Source of the DNA: Heliopora coerulea
Taxonomy: Eukaryota > Cnidaria > Anthozoa > Scleralcyonacea > Helioporidae
Direction: 5' to 3'
Assembly (NCBI GenBank): GCA_030142905.1
Contig: JASJOG010000194.1
Span: 1 to 64,000 of the forward strand
DNA length: 64,000 bases
This document shows, one piece after another, positions 32,801 through 46,711 of the stretch. Position 1 is the stretch's first letter, and each line of letters opens with the position of its first letter. The position numbers were made by a program, and so were the translations under genes. Below the pieces are notes generated by a model. That model was not told the DNA's origin and ran no database searches. It saw only the letters and a list, made by a program, of their open reading frames with translations.

Positions 32801-35800
32801 TAAAGCCACACGATTCTACTCGTGAAAGGAGACCTCTGACCGCAAAAGTGTTATAAAAGAGTGATACTCATCTGTGTTCAACCTACCCGAAGTAACATGA
32901 CACGCGTAAAGGGAAGCCTACAATCTGCAGGAGACATACACAAAGTGTATCGATCACGAATACTCAAAGGAATGTTTTCGATTATATCTGCCGTGACCTG
33001 AAAGAAAAGATGCAATTATTTTGGGATTATTTATTTCTTCATTTAACATTGTCCAGTAGATACTGGCAAAAATACTACATGATCCACCAAAGCGAAGTTT
33101 GGGGAATTTGATTACATGATTGTTGCACGGATTCCTCAAAACAATAATCTCCAACCTACCTTTTTCTTTTCTAAACTGCAGATGAAGTAGTTCCCGCTAA
33201 CTTGAGAGAGAGCACAAAACGTTTCCTGGTGGACAGAAATTACAAAGTGAGTAGATTTTCTTGATCTTGTTAATATAATTCACTTTAATGCAGAGTAATT
33301 TGCATTACGACTCCTCATTAAAAATCGTTTCCTGCACCATCGTCTTCATAATTACCATTCACCAATTGCTAAGACTTGAAAAATGACGACAGTGCTTTCT
33401 CGTTCCGACTTAATTTTTTAAGTGACAGAAAAATATTCTGATAGAAATGATGGGATTACGTCAGTTAACGCAAGATAGCCTAGTTGCTTGAACATACATA
33501 CATTACGCAAATAGATTACAAGACTGAAAACAGACACTCAAAAGTAAACGATTTTTAATAGAAGTAACAAGCGTCAATGAGGGTCAACGCCACTTACAAA
33601 TATCTCTTTTAAAGAAGCTTTCGGAAGCTGATATGAAAACATCTCGACCTGCTCCGTTGTGGGAGCAATGCCAGCTTCCTAAAAACAGAAAAAAACATCA
33701 GTCAGATATGGCAAACCTAGTATCACATCCCCTATTTTATGGTCAGCGGCAAATTTAAGCATGTGTTTCGCCGTTCTGTCATTTCCAAATATGTAAACGT
33801 TTGCTTTCGAAAATTTTGTTCGCTGAGCCTGAGTTCTTGTCTATTGTAACTGTAAGTTAAGTATCAAACGTGCACAAATTGATTATGGAAGAGTTTTTCA
33901 ATCTAAAACGTCAACCAATAAATCCTTCGAGTTCGTTTACGGATATATTTGCAGTTGTAACTGATGATAGTACTGTTTTATTTTTCCCTGTAACCAAGTT
34001 CTGTGTATATGAGGAGTATTTTCGAACTCTGTTTTAAATTTGGGTTCGTTTTACGTTTGTAAAACAAGTAGTGATGGACGATGCGCCGCGAAAATCCCTC
34101 AAGCTCAAATCTTCAGACAATGTTTCTGCGCTGTGAACCGAACCCCTAATGTTCTGATGACGTTTGCGTATAAAATCAATGCAGACCATTCATAAAATAA
34201 GTAGTGTGTCGCAATTCGATGTCTACCTTGATATTTTCGCTTTCCTGACTCATTAATTCTTGCAAAGTTGGTAAATCTTCTTCGTGAAGACTGTTGAAAG
34301 TACAAGAGAAAAGGACAATTATGATTGCCAAGCACCTAAAACATTCGTATCAAACATTTAAGCCCACGTACGGTGCATGCAAGAGTTTCCAAAATTTTAT
34401 TTCATGAACTTATTTTTAAAACTGGTTCTTAATACCTTGTTTCTGAAACAATGTTCCCGAAACGTTGGCGGATATACCGAAAGCTTCAGCCAGAATCAGC
34501 ATTCAAGAGACTTATAATATTCGAAAGCATGGTATTCCCCAAGTGTTCAGATTTTTTCTAAGCATCCTCAACATATGTCTCAAACGTTTTGCACAAAAAC
34601 CAAGCCCAAAATTTTCAGTTTAATATTAGGAGTGACAAACAAGACTCTCGAAATCACCGCTTTCTAGTCTAACACTTTAGAAATGGGCTGTCATCAGAAA
34701 CAAATAAGCAATTTTGTTCGACGAAAATCTTTTCTAATTACGAAGCATCATCACGCTTGTTTAATAGTCTACGGGCATTCGATTCAGTATTTTGCAAACT
34801 CAATAATTATTTATGACTTGTCGTAGCCAATCCATTAACGCAAAACACATTAAGGATGTTTCGACAATTTAGCCTTCTTCAGCTTGAAACCTTTAGCTGT
34901 TAAACTGACGGCACATGTGGGTGTACGTGAGCAATCGCTGTGGGTAAAACTTGTCTTCTTGCAGTCAGCTTATTTCATCATTGTATACGTTAATGTGTCG
35001 TGAATGGATGCATATAGTATTCATAGTGACTTCGCCTTAATACAATTCAACTTCTTTCACACTTTCTGTTGTCAGAAAGTTAACTATTTTCTTTCAAAAC
35101 CCTTAAGTGTGGCAGAGGCGTACGTTTGGAAAAACATACAAAAAAAAACCCCTCCAATGTCAATAGCAACTCTGCATTTCCACTAAAAACTTACGTGGTC
35201 ACCAGACCAGCGGAATACTCTGTGCCATATCGACCGGCTCGACCAGCTATTTGCTTCACTTGAGAAGACGATAGGGTAGACATACGTTTACCATCAAATT
35301 TTTCCATCGAGCTGAACACAATTCGTCGGATATTACTGCGACGGCAAAAAGAAAGCATTAAAATCAATCCCATTATTGTGCAAATGAGTGTTACTTCAAA
35401 AAAAGGTTGAATTTTCTTGATTTTCTGGTAGAATGACAAAGCCAGACGAAGCCAAACCATCCTTATTTCCTACTCACTCCCGCTTACACTTACAGATTCA
35501 AGCCCATACCAACGGCATCCGATGCAATCAACACCTTACAGTTATCGTTTGGATCGTTGAAGCGCCTTGCTTGGTCAACTTTAGTAGCTTTAAGTAAAGG
35601 AGATATTATATTATAGGGTGTAGTTACAAAATGAAGTTACTGTCATTTCGATAAATCTCTTTGTCACACTACTTCAGAGTTAAGATTACCTGGTGGCAGT
35701 CCTCCATACACAATAGCACATTTCCATTTACAAGCAGATTCTACAATTTTCCTAATCCTGTACAATTCTCTTTGGGAAAAGGCGATGATACAGTCACCAC

Positions 35801-38800
35801 GTTCTATCTTTGAAATATCACCGTCTAGAACAAATTGTAATAGCTTAAGATTGAATTCAACCCGAGACTACAGTCGTTTTAGAAGAACTGAAGAGTTTCA
35901 CGAGCCATAAAACAAGCCACAAGTATCAAACACGGTGGTCAATAAACCATGGTTTCTTCAAATGCTGGTATTTTAAAGGTCACCGTCGTTCAAGTGGACG
36001 TCTTAGATCTTAAGATCTCTATTGCTTCCTAACCTAAGACTGGAACATGACAAGGCGACTGGAAACATTTTAAAGTGAGAATCTCGACCTCAAAACTTAG
36101 TCGCAAAAACATGCTGTTTATGTCTTAAATCATAAAACGTCCTTTTCTTTCCTCTTGCACTAATTCTTTTACACCACACATAGCCTGTTTCCTCCAAATA
36201 CCATATTACTCACCTAAACTGGTACTTTCTATTTCAAGTGGAGTTAAACGCTCATGATGGTGAATCTAAAACGGAAAAGCCAACAGAAATTAAACAGGTA
36301 AAAGAATAACCAATCTTTAACGTGGACTAGTTACGACGTGACCCCTACTTCATAGCGTGGTCTTCACCGTAGCCATTGGCGTCAGAGCAACCTAGAGAGC
36401 TTGCCATTTGAACTCTAGGTTTTTGAGCTTTGAGACTCGACAAAAATTCGATTAACATAACTCTTAGCTGTAAAAGCGGAAAAATTTAGGCGAAAACACT
36501 TAGACAAACGTTCATCTATGCAGTGCTCAATTCTTTTGTGCAAACAAGAACAAAGACCAATTGTTTGAGAATACATGTGTGAGAGTGCTACAGGTTATAC
36601 TACAGTAAAAAAGGAAACAGAAAAAAAGGAGAAGGGGACAGATATGGACAAATTAAAAAGGTATAAATGCCAAAAAACGTGCCAACGCGGTACTGACATT
36701 TCGAGCAAACACTCTTCATAACAGTTCTATTTAGCGCAGTAAAGAATCTGGGGACGTTACTGGTCCAGCCCAAGTTACCAGTCCCTAAACCAGTCTACCA
36801 TGCATTTATCGGGTAGCTTTTGTATCCACGTATCAGTAATTATTACCTCGAAGTCATCTCCACAAGCATCCACGAGTTTCTTGACTAGATCTATCGCCGT
36901 GGGTTCTCCGCAGAGATGAATTTCTGGTGCTAGCAAACCTTTTATATAAGGAAGGAATATTCCTGCATTAAAGCGCTATCAAAAACGTCCAGACAATGAA
37001 GAACTGTTTAAACTGTCTACAAACGCAGTCAGAAGACTCAACATTAAACTAGAACTGGCTTGCCGTGTTATACAAGGAGTTCACAGTACCAAGAAGAGCT
37101 TTAGTCCATGCAAATCCTCGTTCAGGCTCGGCTATCATCTGGATTTCGTCGATAACAGCACAATCATCTGCGCAAAAATATGAAAGTAAATTATCGAAAG
37201 AAATACCAGATCAAATGCAGTTTAGCGGAGGCAAACAAAAAACACGAGAATTTGAAGGTTCCGTCCAAACAAAAAACCAAGTCAAAAAGCAACTTGAAGT
37301 TTTACACTTGTCCAATTTTCTAGGCATTATAATTTATCAGTATGGGTAAAATTGAGGATTTTGCACGTCTGTCTTGCTATGCCTATGAATCACACACAAT
37401 CGGCGAAACATACCTCATTTCTTCTCTCCACAGCCCAGAATTCTACATAATTACCTATTATGGGCTTAAAAAGCGATCAGATATCTAATGGTACACCCTG
37501 TTCGGAAGGCGCGGGCTAAACCCAACCGCAAAAAATCTAGGACCGTCAGAAAATACGAATATATGAAGAAAAATGGGAAAAAAACCCAGTTACTTCCAAA
37601 CATGGTCGATCCGTACAGTGAAACCTTTAACCCCAAAGTTTGCCTTGCGAGCCTTGGCCGGCGGCCTCAGTCCGAACAGTCAAGAATTTGGACAATGTTT
37701 TGCCAGTGTGGATCACCTGTTTGGTAGATAACATCTACGTACTCACATTCACGACTTGCAGAGCACACTTCCACTGTACATGCCAAATGGTTTGAAGGCT
37801 CATTCTCGGACACAGCCCACCTCCTTTCCTCACCAGTTATCAAATCACAGAGTATTCCCTGTAAAGATTATGTAAGTTGTGATAGATGCACTGGATGTGA
37901 AAGGTGGGAATATTAATCTTTTTCAAAAAATGGTATCATAGTTGACTAAGGTTTCTCTTACATTTTCATATGTGGAAAAACAGGAAGTCTCTCGTTGTTT
38001 ACGACTGAAGTTTGAAACTTTGAATAATTGTATACTTTTCGTACCTTTAAAATTGTATTACAGGTTCCGAAAATGCGAAGTTTTCTTACCTTAATGAGTA
38101 TATGAAAAGCAAAAATAAATTTGGAATAAATTCCCTTATTTGAAAGTACCTTTTTAAATTAAAAAGGCTGACATTTTTCTCAAGGCGTTTTCCCGATTGA
38201 GGTGACGTTCTTCATGTTTCTATTACAACAGAGAAACTCGACCAATCGTCTATTTATTGAGTATAGGTTTCGAAGCTTTAGTTTTAAACAACGTGAGAAT
38301 TACTGTTTTTCATAAAGCCATCTGTAACAGTGTCGGCTTAGAGAAAATGTACCAACTAAAACATCCATCATGTACGCGCAGCCATAGCTTTAACAACAAT
38401 CGTTTTCACTAAACATGACAGTAACTGTAGATTCAACATTGTTTCTAATATCTTACATTGTCGTTTGTTTTTTGGTAAACTTCTGAAGCCAAAAGACGCA
38501 ACGGCCCACAGTAGATGCCAGATTTAGCACTTTGAAACCTTTCCAGCGCCTTGTGAGTCTTGCCACTGTTTGTAGGCCCAGCATGAAAAATTATTTTTCT
38601 TTTTATATTTCGGGCATCGGGGTATCTAGATAAAAACATAGCCGAATGATCACGTCTATATATAGTACTACTCAATTCATCCAAGTTCAGTAAGGTGGTA
38701 CTTTTCCCTGTAAATTGGAGGACCATGTCCAACAGGAAAATTGAGCAAGCTCCACGACTAGAATCTTCACGGGCAGTTCAATTGGACGACCAGTTTGCCC

Positions 38801-41800
38801 CAAGCTTTTTCAAACTAAACCATGGTTCTGGCAGTACTTACAAATCAGGAGGTCCTCTCAAGTCACTAATTTCTCTCAAATCTTCAAGACAATCTAACAC
38901 TGGGTACAATCTCTTTGCATAACTAAGGAAGTATGGTAGCAAATCATCAACGTGGCCTATAAAATAAAGTTAAAGTTAGCTGATAAATGTTCTTCGAGTA
39001 ACTTTTTACAGCAAAGTACCCTATAAAAGTTTTCAAGAGCACTTCAAAGATGTTAGTTTGAAATTTTGTCATAAAAAGTAGAATATGGAGAAAAAAATTA
39101 CATGCACAAATAACACATAAATTCGTATTTAGTATTTGAATCATTTTAACAGCTTCCCAATTGACGACGAGTACTGTACTACATTACTTTGGCTAACTCC
39201 AGACAATCTTACTCTTCAAGGCGAGACCTGTAGTCGCAAAAGTGTTAATCGTAAGAACATAATCGTTTTTTTATATATACAAGTATTTCTCTCCACAATA
39301 GCTCCGATCCTTTGACGGAAAACACGTTATGTCGAATTTTTAGTTGGTTTTCGGTTTAACATTTTTGTAAAATGTAGCCACTGGACTTTGACTTGAAACA
39401 TCTAATTTGCCTCTCCTTCCAGCAAGTCCCCACTCTTGAACTAAAATTAACAACCCTACCGGAGGGTTGATAATGGAAATATGGTACTAACGACTCAAAC
39501 CTCACGTAAACTTCCTTATGCAACATCTCACAACAGAATACAAACGAACTTCTCGTACATAACGTGGCTTAACCCTTTCGTATATGAACTTTTTTCCCTT
39601 TCGTTCTTTGTTCTCTCCTGTTTTTTCTTCCTCCTTTCATTTGCTTCTATTGTCGTAATTTGTTGCTGCATAATAAACGTATGCACGAAAGGGTTAACTT
39701 CTTGTAACGTAATGGACGGGCTTAAAATGAGAGAAACTGTGAAAAAAATCAATATCTCTCAACTTTGAATTGCACGTATCATACGCTCAGTAGATTCTAT
39801 TCGGGAAATTCCGATGGTTTTTATAATAATAAAATACACAAGTACAATATAAGTGTTCCCTCATTTTCAAACTTACCTATTCCATGTTGCAATTCATACA
39901 GTACATTATAGAGATCTGTGTCAACTTTTGCTTCTTTGAAAATATTTTTTCTAAAATTCTTAAAAGTTTCCACAAAAAGGTTTCCTATAAAGACAAATGT
40001 TTCACAAGCACAAATCAATGTACCGTTTTCTACTCGCGTCATTTTCTTAGTCTCAAATTTCGCCCACATTTGAATGTCTAAAACAGATAAATTTCACCAC
40101 TAAACAGCTTAAGCACTGCTTTTAACATTAAAAATTTTCCCTGCAAGGAAATCTTTTTCACCAGGAACAAAGAAATTAATGTGAAGAAATTAATATAAAA
40201 GTCATTAATATGAAACAATGTGTTCAACTGGTATGAAGGATCTCAATTTTGCTCAAAATATCATTTCCTTTTACCTTTATTTTACATTTCTAAAGAATTT
40301 TATGATAACAAACTTTCAATTCATGCATTTACATACTGACTACCTCTGTTGACAATTCAAATCTTTTATCTGAGGAATTCATCATCTTACTATCTAATCC
40401 GTGTTCTTTTGCTTCTGCCTCAACCTGGTGGTGACTGAAAAATGCTTTCAGGCAAGTGTAAATTTTTGCTAGAATCAAAAAATAAAAGAAAGAAAACAAT
40501 GTCTTTGATTTAATCTTTTTGCCCATAAGGCCCCATCTATACAATATGATTGTCTTAGATGATTCATGAATGTTCATCAAGCCCTTCCAGCAGAAAAATG
40601 ATTTCTGAATGCCAGATGGAGATTAAACCTGCAATCTCCTTACCAGGCCTGAGGTAAGGGCTTGACAAACATTCATTGATCATCTAAGATATCTCCAAGC
40701 TCCCACATCTACTGTACATCATATATTGACTTAATATTATTGTCTGATACAATTGTTTGTTGTGATATAGACAATTAAGTCACTAGCTTCTTCAGGAGCT
40801 ATTGCTACATTACCAAGCAAATCATAAGCAGGGGCTGGGCCCATGAGACAACATTCTGTGTGCCAGAACGAACAATTATATGTGACAGTCATATCATGTT
40901 AATGGGCCCTAAGGTGTCTCATGAAAATTTCTTTGTGACTGAAGTCAAATGGTTTTATTTTGCAGCAGGAGACATCGTGGGGTTAAAGAATTGAAATTTA
41001 TTTTGACTAAAACTTGATTTGATAATCTAATATTCTTGAGGTGCTGCATTAAATATGCTTTATTCATGATCCCTTCTCTTGTAACCATACTGTATGGTTA
41101 CAAGAGAAGGACAGTCCAGTCCAGCTCTGGACTGGAACATATAGAACTAACCATCAAAATGATAATTTCAAGTAGAAAAGAATATTTTAAAGGTACTTTT
41201 TAGAGGACATGTATCTATCTGGTATTTAAGAGTCATGATCAAGGCCCGTGCCAGGAGGTTTATAAATTTAAAAGTCACTCTCTCTCATTGTTCTACTATA
41301 ATTTTACATCAAGGGAAGCCTGTCTCAATCAATTTTTTAATATTTGTTGAAAAAGGAATTGAAACAAATAAAAAAAAAATTTAGGGGGTTGTATCACATT
41401 GTCTGAGCACTTGTGATGTCATGACCTCCTGATTTAACTAACCAAAAATATGGTAATCCTATATCTCAAATCATTCCTCCAGTTGCAGTACTCCTGCAGC
41501 ATTTATTACTACCTTTATCTAAGGGTTCTGAAGGCAAAGGAAACCTCTCATCTTCCAAATTCATCTGATCTAATATAGTCTCGTCTTTTGACTCTAAGAT
41601 GTCGAGAGGATCTTCGGGCACATCATAATCTGCCACTTCGATGTCAAGTCCTGCACAAGGATCACTTGAATCATCATGAGTCAGGCGATCTGTTGACTTT
41701 AACTCAGAAATTCTCCTATCAACGCTTCCATAGTAACCTTCGTCACACTCAGGTATTTCTTGTGTCGAGGGGTTTTCATCTGCAGTGCTATTTGCTGGTA

Positions 41801-42008
41801 TATTCGTTTGTTTGGTTTCCAACGTATCATCCGTTTCTTTCCTATTTTGTGAACTACATTCTCTTCTGGGAATAAGCATAGGTCTACATAAAAGCTTTAT
41901 CTTCTTGTTTGTTCGTTTCATCGATCGAAGCACGTTCAGACTCGAGAGATCACGAAATAATATCGGTAATAAGTATCGAGTTCGGCCAGCGATTATTTTA
42001 CAAGACAT
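29888..42008 (-). CDS. SUPV3L1: SUV3-like mitochondrial ATP-dependent RNA helicase
   Basis: Nineteen exons: 42008-41513, 40468-40391, 39984-39877, 38956-38842, 38625-38457, 37858-37747, 37167-37090, 36938-36847, 36265-36214, 35824-35690, 35587-35494, 35335-35195, 34290-34227, 33678-33598, 33225-33160, 32997-32887, 32397-32249, 31172-30841, 30057-29888. Every junction keeps phase; the total is 2643 nt (880 aa). An Arg-rich, acid-poor N-terminus suits mitochondrial import. Helicase motifs: GPTNSGKT (about 282-289), DEIQM (366-370), TGEER, and [10 protein letters not shown] (538-547). The SUV3 C-terminal part follows ([22 protein letters not shown], and [20 protein letters not shown] near the end). 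SUV3 works with PNPase in mitochondrial RNA decay. It is longer than the human protein (about 786 aa), mainly through an acidic linker in exon 1. The start is the Met at 42008; an in-frame Met at 42080 is less likely. Introns hold SINE and short-repeat copies. Confidence 0.95.
31549..31710 (-). mobile_element. tRNA-derived SINE, family 3, in SUPV3L1 intron
   Basis: Collinear with the copy at 55319: gacccaaatgggaccag, a diverged tRNA-like segment (aatctggtgcaacgctctgc, gactagctatgaagaccgtt), and agagttctgtatttatgatg. The B-box region is eroded, so it is an old copy. Confidence 0.6.
32775..32853 (+). repeat. CTCTGGCTAAC repeat family, SUPV3L1 intron copy
   Basis: Reads attttactctggctaaagcc, cgattctactcgtg, ggagacctctgac. 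Another intronic copy lies at 39165-39250 (attactttggctaactcc, aatcttactcttcaaggcga). Confidence 0.7.
39165..39250 (+). repeat. CTCTGGCTAAC repeat family, second SUPV3L1 intron copy
   Basis: Same block order as the 32775 copy, ending gtcgcaaaagtgttaa in both. Confidence 0.65.
40553..40686. repeat. Small inverted-repeat element in SUPV3L1 intron 1
   Basis: tagatgattcatgaatgttc... at 40553-40583 is the near complement of 40655-40686 (aagggcttgacaaacattca...). It is MITE-like and non-coding. Confidence 0.65.
41071..41109. repeat. Near-perfect 39-bp palindrome in SUPV3L1 intron 1
   Basis: ccttctcttgtaaccatac is followed at once by its reverse complement with almost no loop. It would extrude as a cruciform or fold as a hairpin in the intron. 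Confidence 0.85.
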
Positions 42009-42369
42009 ATCACACAGGTATGTTTCCAATACTCTCCAAAAATCATCAAAATAGACGAGTAAGGAGAAACGCACATCCAAACAGCTTCCACGAGTATTGG
42101 AATTTAAAAATCATCGTCGAACACTTTTCCGAAAACTCTGCAGTAATTCCCTAAGTATTGTAATTCCAATAAATCAAGTCCGTCCACCATATTGGTTTCT
42201 TAAAGGCCTGGTTCCTCAGTGCAGAGACGGGATGTTCCGAATCATTCCGAACGTTATTTTACCGATTGCAAACCGATATTTGTCCGAGCAGTTAACAACG
42301 TGGCATTTTCAGAGTGAAGTGTCTACGCGTGCGTAGAACGAGTAATCTTTGTTCTTTTATCAATTCAAC
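42009..42369. promoter_or_regulatory. Shared bidirectional promoter region, SUPV3L1 / TMED
   Basis: Only 361 bp separate the start codons of the two divergent genes, so their promoters must overlap. It contains an exact palindrome CTACGC-GT-GCGTAG (42323-42336), about 35 bp before the TMED start. The TMED start itself lies in CAACATGGCGGTC, which resembles a YY1 site, as often seen at housekeeping gene starts. No TATA box is evident at the expected place for either gene. Confidence 0.6.
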
Positions 42370-45300
42370 ATGGCGGTCAGAGTGTTTGCAACAGGAGCAG
42401 TAGCATTTTTGTGCATCATTTATGCACAAACTGGCTCATCACTGTACTTTCACATGGGTGAAACAGAAAAAAAATGTTTTATTGAAGAGATTCCAGACGA
42501 AACGATGGTTACAGGTACGTCATTTTAGTTCCCTTTGAGTATTGTTGTCAGTTTACAATGTATTGTAAATTGTAATTGTATGTTTGCTTTAGGTAAGTCT
42601 GCTTTGGTATTTAAAAAGTTGGCAGTAACTTGTTTCTCATATATTTTGCAACATAATATATTCAATATTTTAGGGACAGTTGAGTAAAGTAGAAGTTGAG
42701 TCATTTGCAGAACAAATCTTTTCTTACATAGGTAGCAGTACGTGATTGGTGTTAATAGAGGAATTAGGTTTAATTTTTATCATCAGTAGAAGTATTAAAT
42801 TGCAACTGTATAGTTGTTAAGTTATCTATGATTAGTGCATTTATCTTGCAATACTGCTACTTCCTGTACTTAACATTATAGTACCAGACTATCAATTAGT
42901 ATCATTATCAGCACCATTCCGCCAAACTACCTATCTAGACCACTATCAATCTGTTGCACTGTTAGTGATGAGTACCAGTAAATCTGCACTTTGATGTATG
43001 TGTTAAAATTGTAGTTATAGCACTTTCACTGTAAGCAATTCATAACTACCAGGTATAAAATGTTAGACAATGATAACTGTTTTTGTTAGAGACAGTAAAG
43101 TTTAGTGGACACTTACAAAGTGCTGAGCTTTTATGGTTCGAGTTGGAGTTGGAGTTGGAGTTGAAGTTGGAGTTGGAGTTGGAGTTTGGGTTAGGTTTAA
43201 GGTTAGGTTTAAAATTAGAGTTGGGTTTGGAGTAGGAGTAGTGGTAGGTTTGTGTTCAGGGTTAGGGTTAGATAAGTTCAGCCCATGATTACTGAATTAT
43301 TTCAGTAGCATCTGTTAAACTGCACTTGACTTGTTTTTGACACAAGGAGTTTTCATCAAGTTACCTGTGAAATAGCCAAATGATGTATAAACAATTTATT
43401 TATCCCTGCAACCCCTTAAAGGGGAAGAACCCAATCAATATTATTACTCTGGCTAATGCCAGATAATTGTCAAGGGGATGAACCCTGCATCTTAATGAAT
43501 TAATGCAAATAAATGCTATGTTATCCTAATTTTGATAACAGTGGTTTGTCTAATTTACATCCAAGCTTTAATTTTTCAATAACCTGGTGGTTAACCTTTT
43601 GTATATAAAACAAGCACAGTATTATTGCTTAAAAAATTTTGTATCTTGTTATAGCGAAGGTTACTGTAAAACAACACACAAATTTTTAAACAAATAAAAT
43701 TGCATTCCTTTGAAAACTTTACCAATACACTAAGTGAATAAAAACGTTTGTTCACTAAGACATGGTTACTTTTCAGGAAAGTACAAAACCCAACTATATG
43801 ATGAGAAGATCAATGATTTCTTACCTTCCAGTCCTGGTATTGGGATGCATGTTGAAGTGAAAGATCCAGGTGAAAAAATCATTATGTCCAGATATTTCTC
43901 TGCTGAGGGGAGATTCACTTTCACCTCACATGCTCCTGGAGAACATAGCATTTGCTTACACTCAAACTCAACCAGATGGTCTCTATTTGCTGGGGGAAGA
44001 CTGGTAAGCCCTGTGTAGACATCCCTTATGATAGTTACTAATTTAAATGTTCTGTTATTTGCATGTAAATCACTCTTTCCAGGCTCATTTGGTATGAGAT
44101 ATTGTTTGTCTTTTTGGACACAGAAATTAGTACAGAATTCTAATTAAGTAATTTTATTATATTTTTTTACAATGATTTTAGTTCAGTCTATGTAAAATTT
44201 ACATGTATATTTTTTCAATTTCATTTAAATGGTATTTTATTATAAATTAACATTTTTGTCATCAATTGGTTTCACTAGCAATCCTATTATTACTTATAAC
44301 ATCACCTTATTGGTATGTTTGTAATCATTTTTAAAAGAATAATCACCAGTCAATATCAAAATTATATTAAAACAATAAGACAACCCCTTCTCCTTTTCTA
44401 TGTTTCTCTTGAATAATTGCCTCAGATATTAAACAAGAAGAGTTAGACCCTGTAGTCTTTATAACAATTTGTTTATGTTTACTGTACCTTATGACTTTTT
44501 GGCTTAGTAAGTATTCATCAATAATCACTTTGACTTCAGTGACTTATTTTTTAAATATTGTATGTTATTGATGAAGATTTATGACAAAGTGTAATTTTCC
44601 GAATTCTGTTTTTAGCGAGTGCATTTAGACATTCAGGTTGGTGAGCACACTAATGATTATTCTGAGATTGCTGCCAAAGATAAACTGACTGAACTTGAGT
44701 TAAGAATTCGCCAGTTGCTCGATCAAGTTGAGCAAATAGGAAAAGAGCAGGCATATCAAAGGGTAAGTAACCAAACATTTAAATAAAAATATCAAGGTTA
44801 GGTTTGTGTATTGATTACTCATTAACCAAGTGTGAGATCTGTATGGAAAAGTATTGACCTGAGGTTTTCATTAAACTTATGTGCACACATATGATGCAAG
44901 TTACGCACATAAGAATGTATTTTACTCATTACCATTCATATGCGAAATTTCAATCCAATCTACTGGCTATTTGCAAAAGTATAACTTGTTTTATAAACTT
45001 TGGTCAATGTTGACCATATCACATCTTAAGGAATCTGATTTCCATGTTTCAAAAATTTGAGTAATCCTAGAACAAAATGAGCTGTGGATTAGCCAAGAAT
45101 GCAGTTATTCTTTATTTCAGTGGCATGGTCCTCTTCAGTAGAGCTAGGTCACTACAAATTTTAGCATTTTCATATTGACAGTTTTATTAATCGCATTGTA
45201 TCTACCACGTCATCAGTGTTCCCTCTCAGCTGGTTTAGTGCTTTCACGAAAAAGTCACACAAGTTAACTTAAAACTTTTTCTGCAGTATTAATGGCTTAC

Positions 45301-45913
45301 AAAAAAACTTGGTAAAAAACAGCGACATGGTGTAAGGGACATATAATGTCCTAGATGAGAAGCTGCAATAGAACACCAGACGAAGGACAGCTAAGCTGTT
45401 TGAAACGTTGTGTTTTTATTTTATTTAATCTAAAGATTTTAACCTCGAAATATCCTAAAAATTATTATATTAAAATTGTATTTTTAAAGAAAATGGGAGG
45501 TGAAAGTTTTAGAAGTATGATTAGAGAATTTCAATGACTAAAGATTTTTGCATTCAGAACCTGCTAATGACAGCTTATTGAGCAAATGACCTTATCGTGG
45601 TGAGGATTCTAATCCTCTCCCTGCTTGATCGTAAGCGGGCGGAATCTTGTATTTCATGATAACAACATTGGATGGGCATTTTTTTCATTTCATTGGAACT
45701 TTTCCAATGAATTGCTTTTGGAGGAGTTTTTTTTTTAATGCAATTTCTGCTGTTTCTTTTCAGTACCGTGAAGAAAGGTTCAGGGCTACAAGCGAAAGCA
45801 CCAATCAACGTGTGTTATGGTGGTCCTTAGGTCAAACTTTGATTTTGTTACTGACTGGATTCTGGCAAATGAGGCACCTTAAAGGTTTCTTCGAGGCTAA
45901 GAAACTTGTATAA
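42370..45913 (+). CDS. TMED9: p24-family cargo receptor, TMED4/TMED9 type
   Basis: Four exons (42370-42514, 43777-44003, 44616-44762, 45764-45913) in phases 1, 0, 0 give 222 aa. Residues 1-24 are a hydrophobic signal peptide ([15 protein letters not shown]). The mature protein starts near [20 protein letters not shown]. The GOLD domain has the two conserved cysteines (KKCFIEE and HSICLHSN) and [12 protein letters not shown] coiled coil follows ([20 protein letters not shown]). A transmembrane helix lies at about 190-210, before a tail ending FFEAKKLV. The final KKLV is a dilysine COPI signal, so the protein cycles between ER and Golgi in COPI/COPII vesicles. The alpha-subfamily match is clear; TMED4 and TMED9 are vertebrate duplicates, so this gene is the pre-duplication type. 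A polyadenylation signal AATAAA lies at about 46289. It is divergent from SUPV3L1 and tail-to-tail with FIGNL1. Confidence 0.95.
43139..43276 (+). repeat. GTTGGA minisatellite grading into telomere-like units (TMED intron 1)
   Basis: Starts with about nine units of GTTGGA, then drifts to GGTTTAGG/GGTTAGG forms and ends cagggttagggttagataag. Only the G-rich orientation is present here. Confidence 0.8.
43411..43500 (+). repeat. CTCTGGCTAAC repeat family, TMED intron copy
   Basis: attactctggctaatgccag then tgtcaaggggatgaacc, flanked by aaccccttaaagg and cttaatgaattaa. Confidence 0.6.
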
Positions 45914-46711
45914 TGGAGATTATTTTAAAGTTAGTCATCAAGATTTTTACCTCATTCTTCCTGTGGGCAGAACATCATTGCTGACCACAAAGCAATGGTT
46001 TGGCGATCTTCATGCATTCGAGGAATCATCTGTACCATTTCAGAGTAACGCGTGTGACATTTTGATTCAACGAAAGGACAACATCAGATAAAGTATCATG
46101 ATCAAGTGTAGCTTCATTGATTTCTGGCAACCAAAACTGATTATCGCGTATTGGTGTGCTTTATTTGACATCATGAAACATCGTTTGGAAGTAACCTTTT
46201 TAAAATGGTCGTGATTATGGTAATGTATTTTATGGAAAACTGTTGCATTTAGCCGTTTGTTTTGGGGAATGTAATTCTTGCTAGATCTTTAATAAAATTA
46301 TTATGAAACCAGCACTTCTGGTTATTCATTTTAAGGCCAGAATTTGAGGAAAATGAAGCGGTATCTTGCTGAAGTGGCTTTGGTCCTCGCAGCAGCGCGC
46401 AAGCAAACCAACGAACGGTTTTCGTGGCAAATATCTCGTCAGGCTAGCCTCGTGAGGACTTATGTGCCACTGGTAGTCATAAACATATCGTTTCAAGGCG
46501 ATGTTACACGAAACGATTTTTAACCATGATTCGTGATGCAAAATACTCTGCCCATAGAACTGACTTATGAAAATTGTTGGGTTTTGGTATCACAAGAGCT
46601 GTAGGCAACACAATTTCACGTTAACGTTGGCAGGTTATTCCGTTGAATAAGCTCAAATGTACACATGAATTTCCAGTTTTTGTTTGAGAAACGTGAGAAC
46701 TTGGATATGTC
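45914..46711. other. TMED 3' UTR and intergenic
   Basis: Begins with the TMED 3' UTR up to the AATAAA near 46289. Nothing else is recognised before the SINE at 46712. Confidence 0.5.

Noticed and set aside
35004..39768. Plus-strand open frames within SUPV3L1
   Set aside because: Intronic or antisense to real exons (for example 37065-37349 overlaps the DEIQ exon).
41588..42336. Several plus-strand open frames of 79-95 aa
   Set aside because: They overlap exon 1 of SUPV3L1 in antisense or the divergent promoter; composition is unconvincing.
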